This document shows positions 15,101 through 26,600 of a stretch of DNA of 64,000 nt, one piece after another (positions within the stretch are counted from its first letter, which is position 1; each line of letters starts with the position of its first letter). A model generated the notes under the pieces. The model had not been told where the DNA came from. It saw nothing but the letters and a program-made list of their open reading frames with translations, and made no database searches. The position numbers and the translations under genes were made by a program. The stretch covers positions 29,276,368 to 29,340,367 of the forward strand of contig OW388292.1 of the NCBI GenBank assembly GCA_936450465.1, written 5' to 3'. The DNA is from Gibbula magus. Lineage: Eukaryota > Mollusca > Gastropoda > Trochida > Trochidae.

Positions 15101-18100
15101 ATGGGATGGCAGTTTCGGTCTCTGCACACACATAATGATGTTACTCAATTTAATTTGGATATTAGTAATTTTGATATATTTGGCGATTGGGGATGAATAT
15201 GCAGGCTGAGTGAATTTGTTTAAACAACACATATGGTCAGTTGGAACGTATTAAAGCATAATAAAATTTTATGAAACACAATGGATGCACCTTTAATGTT
15301 TCTAAAGTTTTGTAACATAATATACTATGCATCGCAATGAAAGTAATAAATGAAAACACTTATCTTATTCCTGCTCTGTGGCTGTATATCAAAGTTTGTC
15401 AAGGTCATCTTGCATCAACTAGATTTCATTTAGGGAAATTGCCAGCAATATGCATTACACATATATTAACTGTTTTCGTATAATGATATGTCTACAATTG
15501 TTCACATGAAAGCAGTTGTACATCAGGGTTTTATATCGGCTTAAGTATATAAACTAAGTTTTGCAACTAACTCATCTATTTCTATGTATAGGCCAATGTC
15601 CTCAGTATCTTGGAATGGTCAGCAAGAACCGAGACGGTGACCAGTTGACCATCAAGGATAACATGTTCATACCTTCACGCACCAACCCCAACAAGGACAC
15701 CGTCCTCACCGTAAGTCATCAGAAATTAATTTTGACAGATTATTTTCATTAAAATGACATTATTGTCATTTATTTTCATACCCAAGTTTTTTGTTGTGTA
15801 AGCAATGGTCCGAGTCAGTTATTCTCACCTCCGTTACTGCAAACATGATTGCAAATTCTGAAATAAATCTTGATTTCAGCCTGTTATTAAAGTTATTTTC
15901 AGCAAGAAGCTGTTAATTTAATATTATTGATTTGAGTACATGTGCACATATCATGTTCTCGGGCAATACATAAATCACACTCGTTTCGTAAAAGTCTGCA
16001 TCGTGTAATAATCTCTATATCCTACCTTAAACCACATGATAGATTCATTGAATAAGTGTCGCCTTTGTTAACCCCTATGTTATAACCACAGTACCACCGC
16101 ATCAACAAGATGCAGCCAGTCAACTCTTTCGACAATGCCTTCCTCAACACTGAACCCAAGTCAGGAAACCCGGAAGTGAAGCCTGCTGCGAAACCGGAGA
16201 AGAAGAGGAAGCACAAGAAGAATAAGAAGGGGAGGAAGAAGAGAAAGAAGAACAGGAAGAGCAGGAAGAAGAAGAGGAGGAACCAGTCGACCCCAAAAAC
16301 CCTAAAGAATGTCCCTCAACCCAGCGTTGCCCCCATGAAGGTCTACAAACCTAAGGTGACTTGAACCTAGACGTGAAGTAGCTGACAAAGTCAGGCAACA
16401 AATAACTGCTTTTCATATTTCAAAATGTTGAATGTAGTGAACTAAATTGCACATCGTTATGCATATTATTTCATGATCGAAGCTTTTGTTTTTATGTTGT
16501 GCTATAAGCGTTTGATTTATTTGCTAAATTGAGATATGCATTGTTTTACCTTTAACGGTCAATTTCAGAATACATTCAATTTGCTATTGTGTCTTATATA
16601 AGAGAAGCCGCGTACATTTTAATTTCTTAAGGATTAATTGTATTTTCCAGAATGCCAAGAAGTGCACTGCCTCAACCAAAGACCTGCTAACATTCGACAA
16701 CTTCAACCAGCAACTTCTCAAGTGTAACGGGAAGGACTGGGTGGCCTGGACCTCAGTCTCCAACAGCGACGAGAGGCCTCAAAGCAGTCTCTGTCAAGCA
16801 GGTGCGTGTTTAGTCTCGTGATAAGTCAGTGTATATACTATGTGGCGGATACATGCTTATTGATCGTCTCATGTTGTCAGGGGAATAATAGTATACCGTA
16901 ATATTGGCATATCTTCATTCTGCCTGGAAATATTACCCAAGTCTTGTGATCATCTTCATAGACACAAACGTATCAGTCATCAATAGTGTAAGAATAAGAC
17001 GTTCCTTTGATTTTTTTGCTGCATCTCGAAGCTATGTTTGTGTCATTGATAATCACGAAGTTATAGAATCGAATTAGAAATTATTTTGAAAACCAGGGAT
17101 TAACGAAGTCATGAAACAGTTGTGACTTTGCAAGACATATTTCGCCTCCTAATATTACCGTTTTAACGTTAAAATAAAGCCTCGATAACTGAAAGGTAGT
17201 AGATGCGAAACTTCATTGGCTACTAGTTATCCACTGGCTTGTTACGTTATAGGCAGAAACAAGAAACGAGAATATATTGATACAGAAGTTTATTCAAAAT
17301 AACATTTATGTTGGCCAGGGTGGCGCGAGTTCGAAGGTCGATGCTACAAGTTCATCAACGACAAGCTGCCCTGGGACGAGGCGGAGCAGCTGTGTACGTC
17401 CCACCAGGCACACGTGACCAGTGTCCACTCCATGAAGCATCTCAAGTGGCTGTCGGATATGGCTGGCAAGAAGTCGTTCTGGATAGGTGAGCATTACATT
17501 GTATCTTGTATTAAGACATACAATTATTTAATTTGTACAAATACATAGACCCATCTAGGATATAGGAGGTGATCTTACTTTGTCAACACTGATTAATAGT
17601 TACAGCTGGTTTCAAAGTTCTGCACCTAGTTTGTTGTTGTTGGGTTCATTCTGAAGAGTATTATAATTCGTAGACTTGGACTACCTTTTTACATGTTTAC
17701 GACGGAAGAACACTCTCAATGCACACATACTTTTAGTTCTAAACCCAAGTACAGCTCATATTTAAGTATTGATTGGGTTGCAGTATTGGTTTGTCGATAC
17801 AGTACCACACATTGAAAGGTGAAAAAATGATCAAATACAGGTCTCTGTTTTAAAATAATGTCATACAACCATGTAAACTATTTCCTCATGCTGAATCTAA
17901 TTCAAACTTTAAATTGTAGGACTTAATGACAAGCGCCAGACGGGTGTGTGGAAGTTTGTAAATGGCGACCCCGTGGGAGTAACCAACTGGAAGAACGGAC
18001 GACCACGGGTCAAGCGGATGTTGCACAAGAAGAACTGTGTTGTGGTCAAGAAGAAGATGAAGTGGCGGAACAAACACTGTGACAAGTATAACTCCCGATC

Positions 18101-18224
18101 AATCTGTGAACTCAGTGCCAGAGGACAGACCAGGGCCTTCAAGAGGTCCAGAAAGGGTCCATCGAGGCGCCATGTTCGTAGAGACAAGAAAGTGAGGACG
18201 CCTGGCGGATTCTTCTTTGGTTGA
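3942..18224 (+). CDS. FREM1: FREM1-like extracellular matrix protein (9 exons, 5' end missing)
   Basis: Nine exons (3942-6163, 11195-13795, 14042-14244, 14483-14632, 15592-15710, 16092-16355, 16651-16801, 17319-17486, 17920-18224) join in frame to 2,061 codons including the TGA stop; every junction has AG/GT borders. Domain order is N-terminal domain, 12 CSPG repeats, one Calx-beta domain, a basic linker and a C-terminal C-type lectin domain. From established knowledge this order, with a terminal lectin domain, distinguishes FREM1 from FRAS1 and FREM2. FREM1 is secreted and helps build the Fraser complex that anchors epithelia to the underlying matrix. Human FREM1 has about 2,180 residues, so roughly 100 N-terminal residues with the signal peptide are missing; no matching exon was found in 1-3941. 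The gene converges on the minus-strand ADAMTS-family gene, and its exon 6 is the source of several relic copies downstream. Confidence 0.95.
8093..8706. repeat. Dispersed repeat with internal ~140-bp tandem units (copy 1)
   Basis: It starts TTTAGCTCATCAGGCCTG and ends GATGAGCTACAGAGCCCATGG, so the ends share a short inverted GAGCTCATCAGG-like sequence. A GTCCGTCCGTCC simple run follows the left end. Inside are three units of about 140 bp, each containing TTGGCCAATGGGGATTCT, TGTAGATT, GTGACCCC and CACAGGGGTC-like blocks. Two relatives lie at 21502-22208. The design suggests a non-autonomous transposable element; its family is not known to me. Confidence 0.75.
8965..9085. repeat. tRNA-related SINE-like sequence, two heads in opposite orientation
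   Basis: On the minus strand (about 9040-8968) there is an A-box-like TAGCTCAGC and, 40-45 bases on, a B-box-like GAGTTCGAACCC. On the plus strand GGTTCGAATCTCG at about 9076-9088 gives a second B box. The folds are too degenerate for functional tRNAs, so a tRNA-derived SINE is the best reading. Confidence 0.45.
11195..13795 (+). CDS. FREM1: FREM1-like exon 2: CSPG repeats 5 (end) to 12
   Basis: A 2,601-base exon between a TTACAG acceptor and a GTGAGT donor. It completes CSPG repeat 5 with YIHDGSEQ and then encodes seven full repeats, each with the pattern SEGG/EG, a D-x-D turn, a Q-P-x-x-G turn and the F-T-Q-x-D-V signature. The twelfth repeat ends near 13790 and leads directly into the Calx-beta exon. 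Codon use is G+C-richer than the flanking introns, which makes the exon stand out. The count of 12 repeats agrees with the FRAS/FREM family. Confidence 0.95.
14042..14244 (+). CDS. FREM1: FREM1-like exon 3: first half of Calx-beta domain
   Basis: Exon with a CCTACAG acceptor and a GTAAGT donor. The encoded WSRIQF, VCENVG and FDPG elements are the start of a Calx-beta domain as found after the CSPG repeats in FRAS1, FREM1, FREM2 and FREM3. It enters in phase 2 and leaves in phase 1, matching its neighbours. Confidence 0.93.
14483..14632 (+). CDS. FREM1: FREM1-like exon 4: second half of Calx-beta domain
   Basis: A 150-base exon with acceptor AG at 14481-14482 and donor GTAGGT. It encodes WDITIKDDGLEE and PVNAIIG, the characteristic end of a Calx-beta domain with its acidic calcium-site residues. 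FREM1 has a single Calx-beta domain, unlike FRAS1 or FREM2, which carry five; only one is present here, supporting the FREM1 assignment. Confidence 0.92.
15592..15710 (+). CDS. FREM1: FREM1-like exon 5: linker after Calx-beta
   Basis: A 119-base exon flanked by TATAG and GTAAGT. It encodes about 40 residues beginning with GQCPQYL, comparable in position to the GGQC linker that follows the Calx-beta domain in vertebrate FREM1. No further domain is recognisable. Its phases fit exons 4 and 6. Confidence 0.85.
16092..16355 (+). CDS. FREM1: FREM1-like exon 6: lysine/arginine-rich linker
   Basis: An 88-codon exon in phase 0 on both sides. Residues about 34-64 of the exon are almost purely basic (about 23 Lys/Arg in 31), encoded by an AAG/AGG purine-rich tract at about 16192-16284. 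The block lies between the Calx-beta and lectin domains. It has no counterpart I recall in vertebrate FREM1; binding to heparan sulfate or other polyanions is an inference from composition. The exon was copied into the duplicated units downstream (about 34955-35160 and 45990-46200, with a fragment at 51540-51600), where it is degraded. Confidence 0.88.
16651..16801 (+). CDS. FREM1: FREM1-like exon 7: cysteine-containing linker before lectin domain
   Basis: A 151-base exon after TTTTCCAG and before GTGCGT. It encodes NAKKCTAS, LLKCNG and WVAWTSV, followed by SSLCQAG. The pattern resembles the short Cys pair plus K/Q-C-N-G and W-x-x-W element immediately ahead of the lectin domain in FREM1. Part of this exon and its following intron recur as a relic at about 51610-51760. 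Confidence 0.9.
17319..17486 (+). CDS. FREM1: FREM1-like exon 8: first half of C-type lectin domain
   Basis: The exon starts GWREFEGRCYKF and contains the family signature with WDEAEQLC and the H-V-T-S-V stretch, ending KKSFWIG, all hallmark elements of a C-type lectin-like fold. Two of the structural cysteines are here. Acceptor GGCCAG and donor GTGAGC; phase 1 in and out. Confidence 0.95.
17920..18224 (+). CDS. FREM1: FREM1-like exon 9: second half of C-type lectin domain and stop
   Basis: The final exon follows AATTGTAG and reads LNDKRQTGVWKF, then a GDPVGVTNW element, KNCVVV, KWRNKHC and SICE, completing the lectin domain with three further cysteines. The EPN or QPD sugar-selectivity motif and the WND calcium motif are replaced (GDPVG, KWRN), so calcium-dependent sugar binding looks unlikely. 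About 30 basic residues follow the domain before TGA at 18222-18224. A GC-poor 3' UTR is expected downstream; possible AATAAA signals lie near 19427 and 19755. Confidence 0.94.
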
Positions 18225-20400
18225 AAAGTGCAAATTATTTCACTTCAGTGCGGTGAGCTCAAAATCACGTGACTACCGCAATGGAACCAGACGGAACCAG
18301 ATTCTGGTAGGGTAAAGCGGATGTGACCAGTTAGACTGTATAGACTTGTCCGAACAAGCTACAACTGGTTCAGAGTTGAGATTTGTTTGTCATTGGCTGA
18401 TGATAAAACGGAGGCCAGTTCAAATACTGCCAAATAGACACAATGCTTGGACAATCTGGAACACTATCATGAATCAAAGGGAGGTAATCGTATGTGGAAT
18501 GAGGACATTCGTGATGCCGTGTATTGATAATGTGATGAGATATAGTGCGTGATGTTGCTGGCAGTCAAAATAAGATCGCGATCTTGATTCAGATTTATCT
18601 CCCTTGAAAACGTCGAATTTCACCTTGATGTGTTTTGCTCACCATCATAATCTGGGAATAATTCAAAGGTTTGTTGAGAATTGACAAGAACATCAAGAGC
18701 ATTAATAAATAGCATAATTTTGTTCTCCAAATTATAGTCCCAGTAGTAATATATAGATCATAATTTCAGCATAACTCGGATTTTGTATCGTCTGTATGAG
18801 TACGTAGACATTGAAGTTGTTATGTGTTGAGATATCGAGAAGGCTTCGTCTTTCATGCTGAGAAAATGGCTTCAGTTAACACGCCACCAATACTGACTGA
18901 ATTCGTATTCAATTTAAGATGTTTTATTGGAACCACGTTCAAATGTGAAAGTTTAGTTTGTCCGGTCTCAACATAGAGAAGTACAGTGAACATTTCATTA
19001 GCATCAAAGTTGCTTGTTTAAATGTTGTTTATTTAATGGATTTCTCGAGTATTTGTTTGTATTAGTAAGCAATACATGAGTTTGTGATGACCTGTTTAGA
19101 TGTACATATATTGTTTACATTGTTATACGAGTAGTTAGAACATTGCGGAATTTACTGTATGTATATATACGTCAGTTGTCCCCATAATACCATATCGCAC
19201 AGACAGTTAAAACGACCCTCAATGTAGTAATTTTTAAAATTTCCCTGTAATAACATGACAAAGACAATAGAAAGTTTTTAGTATACACATTTTAAATGTC
19301 AATGAGGATTTAAAGTTTAAAAATTCAAAATTAGGATTCAAATTCAAGATACAAAGTCAAATTTGTAAAATTAATAATAAACAATGGACAATAATACATC
19401 AAGGAATACAATTGACTTGTATGTTTAAAATAAATGAGTAACTGATAATATTGATTCATCTGACAAGATTTTTCCCAGCTTCATTGGGAATTTCATTTAA
19501 GCGAACGCGTACTTACATCATAACTATGGGATCGCCTGTCTGCCCTGTTGGTCATGTATACATTCTGTATGACTACTCGTCATAGTGCTATTGGGTCACC
19601 TAAAGTTCCCCTATGGGGCACACCATAATGGTTTATGAAGTAAGGTTGTGTTCAACTTTTATAATTTCTTATTGTACAAATTTGTATATTTGTAGCCAGT
19701 GTTTAGGTGTATCAGTATTTTGTCCGTCTCTCGTACATAGTATCACCCTCTTCCCCTCAATAAAACATCAGACATCATACCCCAGACTTCCGTTCTTTGT
19801 CTTCTATACTACTCTTATGTTGTACTAAGAATCACTGTGAATTTCATGTAAACCATGTGCATACACTCACACAACAAAAATATATGGACTACATAATAGC
19901 TACTATTTAAGCATTTAATGGTTCGTTGCATTATCACTGTTTGCTTTGTAGAACTGTAGAACGTTCGAATAAACTCACCAAAAAGATTTGGACCGCTCTG
20001 ACTTGATCATATTGAAACATGTTCCTGTTCATAACATGATCCTTATAATGTTGAAATATTGATTGAGACTGGGAGCGCTGGGATGAAGACTGGTGGTATG
20101 CATGTGCTTTCTATATAAGCGGCCGGGTTCGTCTGGGAATTACATGTTCATCTTATGTGTAACATATATCGTGTACAAAAGAGAGGAAAGTCGAATGTGA
20201 AAAGTAATTTCAACTTTATTGTCTAAATATTGGTTGAAAAGGCGAAAACTCGTTTGTCTGATTTAAAAAGGCAAGCCTCAGATAATGAGAAATAACTCAT
20301 ATGATTTGAGTAACCCCTGAGCTGAGAAAGTGTAATACCAGTGCATTAAATGAAAGCGGCGTGTTCTTTTATCATGCTTTACCCCTCTCAATCACTGACA
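18225..20400. other. 3' flank of FREM1-like gene
   Basis: AT-rich sequence that probably holds the FREM1 3' UTR (AATAAA-type signals near 19427 and 19755). The stretch 19915-20075 recurs at about 53400-53565 beyond the Tc1-like transposon, showing that the FREM1 3' flank was part of the duplicated unit. No other gene was seen. Confidence 0.7.
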
Positions 20401-20439
20401 TCACTATATTGGTAAGAAATTCTAACTGCATTCAAGTGT

Positions 20440-20570
20440 ATGGCACTCTCCATCGATACACACATACAAGGTATCAGTAATGCTTTTAGAACCATCGATG
20501 ACCTTGGACGCTCTTTCCGCGTGTAGAAGTTGTAACCCTCCGTCATACAAATTAGTGCGCATGGTTCCAC
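20440..20570 (-). pseudogene. Dead copy of the ADAMTS cysteine-rich exon
   Basis: Closely similar to the exon at 61734-61862 together with about 200 bp of its flanking introns (20400-20700 against 61690-61990). A 2-base insertion after the FYT codons shifts the frame and the GTACGT donor has become ACACTT. It therefore cannot act as an exon. Its location just beyond the FREM1 3' flank shows that an ADAMTS 3' region was once part of this first unit. Confidence 0.9.
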
Positions 20571-21501
20571 CTGCACTGGAATAAAATACGTCGTCTTAAT
20601 CATTGATTTGGTTTGAATTGTTTCAACTGATCAAGGTGTTAACGTTAACTTACGCGAGTTCAACTTTGCGGCTGATAGGATTGAAGGATGAAGGATCATC
20701 TGATCATAGTGTTGGCAACGTCATTTCAAAGTTCATCCATAACATTATCCTTTGGTTGACCAATTAACTAACTACTCCCACAGGCCATAACTCGCCCTAG
20801 TCTCCATCACTGCAAATTAGCCATAATGCGTAATGTGTATAATGTATAAATGATAAAATAATGTAAATGTATACATTAGCGCGAGAAGGTTGAATGTTGA
20901 CATTTAAATGATCAAACTGTCTGACTAACTTCTTAGGTGGTCACACAAAAACAATAAAATTAAATGGTTTGAAGCTTAAACCGTATTTTCAAATGAATAA
21001 TTGAAGACTTGGTGTTTTTTTCAAATGATCTTCTTATGTACGAAGTCACTTGACAAGATGAATTTACTGAACCAAATAATGTTTAAAGTATTTTCTACAT
21101 ACATCTTATCATTAATTCACACATGTGACACACAATATGCTGAATAACATAACCCATAACCCTACTGTGGACTTGGGACTTGCAAAACATGAATAAATAA
21201 TATCCTGCGGTCGGTATAATGTCATATTAGGTAGTGATAATTGCCATTTTACCATTTTTCTTGGATAATTATCGTGTGTTTTAACTTTGAAATTGCTATG
21301 GTTATGTTACAGCAAACGTGTCTAGCCCTTGCAAACCTTCGTAAATTGTATACAGAAACAAACTGCTTCATAACTACAAAATTAAATCATACTCGCTTTT
21401 GCTTTGAGTATGGTTGACATGAGATTGATACTTACTTAACCCTCCGTTTACATGGACACTTTGACTCACAAAGGTAAAGTTATTTGTGTGTTTAGATACT
21501 T

Positions 21502-21783
21502 TTTAGCTCATCAGGCCTGTAAAGGCCAGAAGGGGCTCATGGCATGGGCCGGCGTCCGGCGTCTGTCGTCCGTAAACTTTTGACATTTACGATTTTTCCT
21601 CCAGAACCGCTATACCCCCAAAGCTGAAATTTTGTGGGGTGGTACCTTGCACCTAGGGGATCTTATTTTGTACATTTTATCCCGGCTAGGGTTTGTGCAT
21701 TATAATTGAGAATAACCTATTTCAGTCTTTATCATCAAACATTATAATCCATGATAAGCTAACGAGCCCATGGCTCTATTTTT
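21502..21783. repeat. Dispersed repeat (copy 2, short form)
   Basis: Begins TTTTAGCTCATCAGGCCTG and ends AGCCCATGGCTCTATTTT, as in the repeat at 8093-8706, but its internal portion differs (CAGAACCGCTATACCCCC). It is directly abutted by copy 3, so one inserted into or next to the other in duplicated unit A. Confidence 0.7.
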
Positions 21784-22208
21784 TAGCTCAATTGGCCTGA
21801 TGAGCCCAATGGGCTTATGGCATGGCATGGTGTCCGGCGTCCGTCCGTCCGTCCGTCTGTAAACTTTTTGGCATTTTCGTCTTTTTCACCAGAACCACTT
21901 GATCTAGGGAGCTGAAATGTTGTGTACAAACTCCTTGGCCAATGGGGATTCTAAATTGTAGATTCTGTGACCCTGTGAAATAAACCAAACAGGGTCACAG
22001 GGGTCGTAACCTTAAAACCTTCTTTTATCTCCTTCTCTAGTACAAAAAGCTCTAGCAAACTGAGAAGTTGTGTGCAAACTCCTTGGCCAATTGGGGATTC
22101 TAAATTGTAGATATTGTACATGTATGACTTGAGATATTCTTAGATATTCAACCTTAGATAATAAATCAATGAAGACATATTGAGCTACAGAGCCCGTGGC
22201 TCTATTTT
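21784..22208. repeat. Dispersed repeat (copy 3)
   Basis: Begins TTTAGCTCAATTGGCCTGATG and ends GAGCTACAGAGCCCGTGG. It has the GTCCGTCCGTCC run and two of the internal TTGGCCAATGGGGATTCT units found in the copy at 8093-8706. It is absent from the equivalent places in units B and C. Confidence 0.72.
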
Positions 22209-22292
22209 TATTTGTAAAGTACTTCACATTAACCCAAAGTAAATATAATTTTACTTAATATTTAATTTACTTAATTTCTCCTGGTGTAAATA

Positions 22293-22813
22293 CACTGATG
22301 GGCAAAATAAAGTATATGGCTCAGTTGTATTTATCATTTATCATGCATAATTTTCAAAGTCAAATATCTCGAGTTTTCGACGTCGTATTAAAAAACGGAC
22401 TAGTTTGTGAAATTAGTCCAAAACATTAAAACAGTCAACGAATACCTCTACGCGGTTTGAATTTTTTTTTATTATTAAAATTTAAAATTCAAATTTGAAA
22501 TTCCCCCAATTTTTTTTTTTATAAAACACAACTGTTCATCGACATATAACACATACTCTGTGTGAAAATCAATAAATGTGCCTTATCCTGCACACATTTA
22601 CAACAATTTGAACATGGTGGGGGTCATGTTGGTGAAAATTTGATTAGTTACCCCTGTCTATATTTGATATTTTAGTTAGAAAATAAAACAGTCACCAATT
22701 CACGATCAGTCATTCCAACTACTGCCGTGTCATAATCAAATGCATCTCATATCTTTAAAATATTGAATTAATCGAAAACAAGTGAGTGTTATACTTTCTT
22801 TTGCCCGTCAGTT
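22293..22813. mobile_element. MITE with Tc1/mariner-type TA target site
   Basis: A 521-bp element flanked by TA on both sides (22291-22292 and 22814-22815). Its ends are inverted repeats: CACTGATGGGCAAAATAAAG on the left and, read on the minus strand, AACTGACGGGCAAAAGAAAG on the right, with GTATA following both. There is no coding capacity; the core is very AT-rich. A TA duplication and short inverted ends point to mobilisation by a Tc1/mariner transposase. Units B and C lack it, so it inserted after the duplication. Confidence 0.82.
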
Positions 22814-23689
22814 TAATTAAAATTGATGTAAGTAAATGTGTCCATGTGAACGGTAATTTTTAATGTTCGAATGGACGAATTACTGTTTAAGCCGAATATG
22901 ATTCTAACTTTGATTTGTATTTTAAAGGACCAGTAGCACTTTTTTCGCTCAAATAAGCTGATGAAATGTATTTGAAAAATAATGTCACTATTAGTAAAAC
23001 ACCCTTCTCTCTTCTTAACGTTAAATAATGAGTGTACATGGTTCGGTAAAGCAATCGGAATCGTTTTTGTAATTCGAAATTAAAAAAATGTGGGCACTTT
23101 AAAATGACTGCTTGCGATTTTTGCTTTATACGCAACACCGTTATTAACACTACGGATAATTTGTTTGTGTAATAAGATGTTTTACTCTCTAAAGTTAATA
23201 TAAATTACATCAACTATCATTATGAATGGGAAATTTAAAATATAATTTTTTTTATAAAATTTACCCCTTTAATAAAGACAAATAACTTTTATAGTGAGAA
23301 GTGACAGTAATTTTATTTCAAAACACACAATAAACAAAGGTTTAATTAACGACTATTTTCTGAAAATTATTTAAAGGTTAAAATAAATAATAAAAAAAAT
23401 AAATAGACAGATATCAGCCGGCTTTGGCATCGTCATCCAGTGCATGTTGACAGAAATGATCACAGACAAGATGGAGTAACTTTGACAAGCAGTATACACA
23501 GCAATAATATACATACATGATAAATCAAGGAGTGTACTGCGCAAAGTGCACAGGATCATTTGGATTCACACATTTCATCTCAATATAGATTTATTTCATT
23601 TCTTAACCTAAACGTTCAACATCACATTCAAAAGGTCTCATGAATTTACGTCAAGCTAAGTTTAAAATTAGCAATACTGGGCATTCGGA

Positions 23690-26600
23690 ATTAGGTAATA
23701 CCCTCGAGTACTCGGGTAAGAGTCGGGTAATACATCTTTGTACTGTGGTAGGAGTGTGGTAATACCCTCGGGTACTGTTGTAGTAGTTGGATATTATCTC
23801 TTGGTTACTCGAGAAGGAGTCGGTTGATATCCCTCAGGTATTTTTATATGAGTCTGATTTTACCCCTCAGGTATTTTTATATGAGTCGGATTTTACCCCT
23901 CGGGTATCCTGGTAGGAGTCGCTTAATACTCCAGTGGTACTTTGGTAGGTATCGGGTCATATCATTCGAGAGCTCGGGTAGGTAGCGGGTCATATCATTC
24001 GAGTGCTCGGATAGGTAGCGGGTCATATCATTCGAGTGCTCGGATAGGTATCGGGTTATATCATTCATGTGGTCGTGTAGGTATCGGGTCATATCATTCG
24101 AGAGCTCGGGTAGGTAGCGGGTCATATCATTCAAGTGGTCGTGTAATTATCGGGTCATATCATTCGAGTGCTCGGATAGGTAGCGGGTGATATCATTCGA
24201 ATGCTAGGATAGGTATCGGGTAATATCATTCAAGTGCTCGGATAGGTATCAGGTAATATCATTCGAGTGCTCGGGTAGGTATCGGGTAATATCATTTGAG
24301 TGCTCGGATAGGTAGCGGGTCATATCGTTTCGGGTGCTCGGATAGGTAGCGGGTCTTATCATTCCAGTGCTCGGATAGGTATCGGGTAATATCATTCGAG
24401 TGCTCGGGTAGGTATCGGGTCATATCATTGGAGTGCTCTGATAGGTATCGGGTCATATCATTCGAGTGCTCGGATAGGTATCGGGTCATATCATTCGAGT
24501 GCTCGGGTAGGTAGCGGGTCATATCATTCAAGTGCTCGTGTAGGTATCGAGTCATATCATTCGAGTGCTCGGGTAGGTATTGGGTCATATCATTCGAGTG
24601 CTCGGATAGGTATCGGGTCATAGCATTCAAGTGCTTGGGTAGGTAGCGGGTGATATCATTCGAGTGCTCGGATAGGTATCGGGTGATATCATTCGAGTGC
24701 TCGGGTAGGTATCGGGTCATATCATTTGAGTGCTCTGATAGGTATCGGGTAATATCATTCGAGTGCTCGGATAGGTATCAGGTAATATCATTTGAGTGCT
24801 CGGGTAGCTATCGGGTCATATCATTCAAGTGGTCGTGTAGGTATCAGTTCATATCATTCGAGTGCTCGGATACGTAGCGGGTCATATCATTCGAGTGCTC
24901 TGTTAGGTATCGAGTCATATCATTCGAGTGCTCGGGTAGGTATTGGGTCATATCATTCGAGTGCTCTGATAGGTATGGCGTCATATCATTCGAGTGCTCG
25001 GGTAGGTAGCGTGTCATATCATTCAAGTGCTCGTGTAGATATCGAGTCATATCATTCGAGTGTCCGGATAGGTATTGGGTCATATCATTCGAGTGCTCTG
25101 ATAGGTATCGGGTCATATCATTCGAGTGCTCGGGTAGGTAGCGGGTCATATCATTCAAGTGCTTGTGTAGGTTTCGGGTGATATCATTCGAATGCTCGGA
25201 TAGGTATCGGGTAATATCATTCAAGTGCTCGGGTAGGTATCAGGTCATATCATTTGAGTGCTCTGATAGGTATCGGGTCATATCATTCGAGTGCTTGGGT
25301 AGGTAGCGGGTCATATCATTCGAGTGCTCGGGTGAGTAGCGGGTCATATCATTCAAGTGCTCGTGTAGGTTTCGGGTCATATCATTCGAATGCTCGGATA
25401 GGTATCGGGTGATATCATTCAAGTGCTCGGAAAGGTATCAGGTAATATCATTCGAGTGCTCGGGTAGGTATAGGGTAATATCATTCGAGTGCTCGGATAG
25501 GTATCGGGTAATATCATTTGAGTGCTCGGGGAGGTATCTGGTAATATCCGTCGAATACGCGGGTAGGTATCAGGTAATATCATTCGAGTGCTCGGATAGG
25601 TATCGGGTCAGATCATTCGAGTGCTCGGGTAGGTAGCGGGTCATATCATTCAAGTGCTCTTGTAGGTATCGAGTCATATCATTCAAGTGCTCGTGTAGGT
25701 ATCGAATCATATCATTCGAGTGCTTGGATAGGTATTGGGTTATATCATTCGAGTGCTCGAGTAGGTAGCGGGTCATATTATTCAAGTGCTCGTGTAGGTT
25801 TCGGGTGATATCATTCGAATGATCGGGAAGGTATGGGGTAATATCATTCGAGTGCTCGGATAGGTATTGGGTCATATCATTCGAGTGCTCGGATAGGTAT
25901 CGGGTCATATCATTCGAGTGCTCGGGTAGGTATCGAGTCATATCATTCGAGTGCTCGGATAGGTATTTGGTCATATCATTCAAGTGCTCGGATAGGTATC
26001 GGGTCATATCATTCGAGTGCTCGGGTAGATAGCGGGTCATATCATTCAAGTGCTCGTGTAGGTTTTGGGTGATGTCATTCGAATGCTCGGATAGGTATCG
26101 GGTAATATCATTCAAGTGCTCGGATAGGTATCAGGTAATATCATTTGAGTGCTCGGATAGGTATCGGGTAATATCATTTGAGTGCTCGGGGAGGTATCTG
26201 GTAATATCCGTCGAATACGCGGGTAGGTATCAGGTAATATCATTCGAGTGCTCGGATAGGTATCGGGTCAGATCATTCGAGTGCTCGGGTAGGTAGCGGG
26301 TCATATCATTCAAGTGCTCGTGTAGGTATCGAGTCATATCATTCAAGTGCTCGTGTAGGTATCGAATCATATCATTCGAGTGCTTGGATAGGTATTGGGT
26401 TATATCATTCGAGTGCTCGAGGAGGTAGCTGGTCATATTATTCAAGTGCTCGTGTAGGTTTCGGGTGATATCATTCGAATGATCGGGAAGGTATGGGGTA
26501 ATATCATTCGAGTGCTCGGATAGGTATTGGGTCATATCATTCGAGTGCTCGGATAGGTATCGGGTCATATCATTCGAGTGCTCGGGTAGGTATCGAGTCA

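Larger units (their letters stand above)
20700..23690. other. Shared non-coding block of unit A with later insertions
   Basis: Parts of this stretch match units B (35200-36400), C (47090-48290) and the last remnant (62030-63100), for example GACATTTAAATGATCAAAC and GGCTTTGGCATCGTCATCC. No open frame is conserved among the copies, so it is taken as non-coding. Confidence 0.75.
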
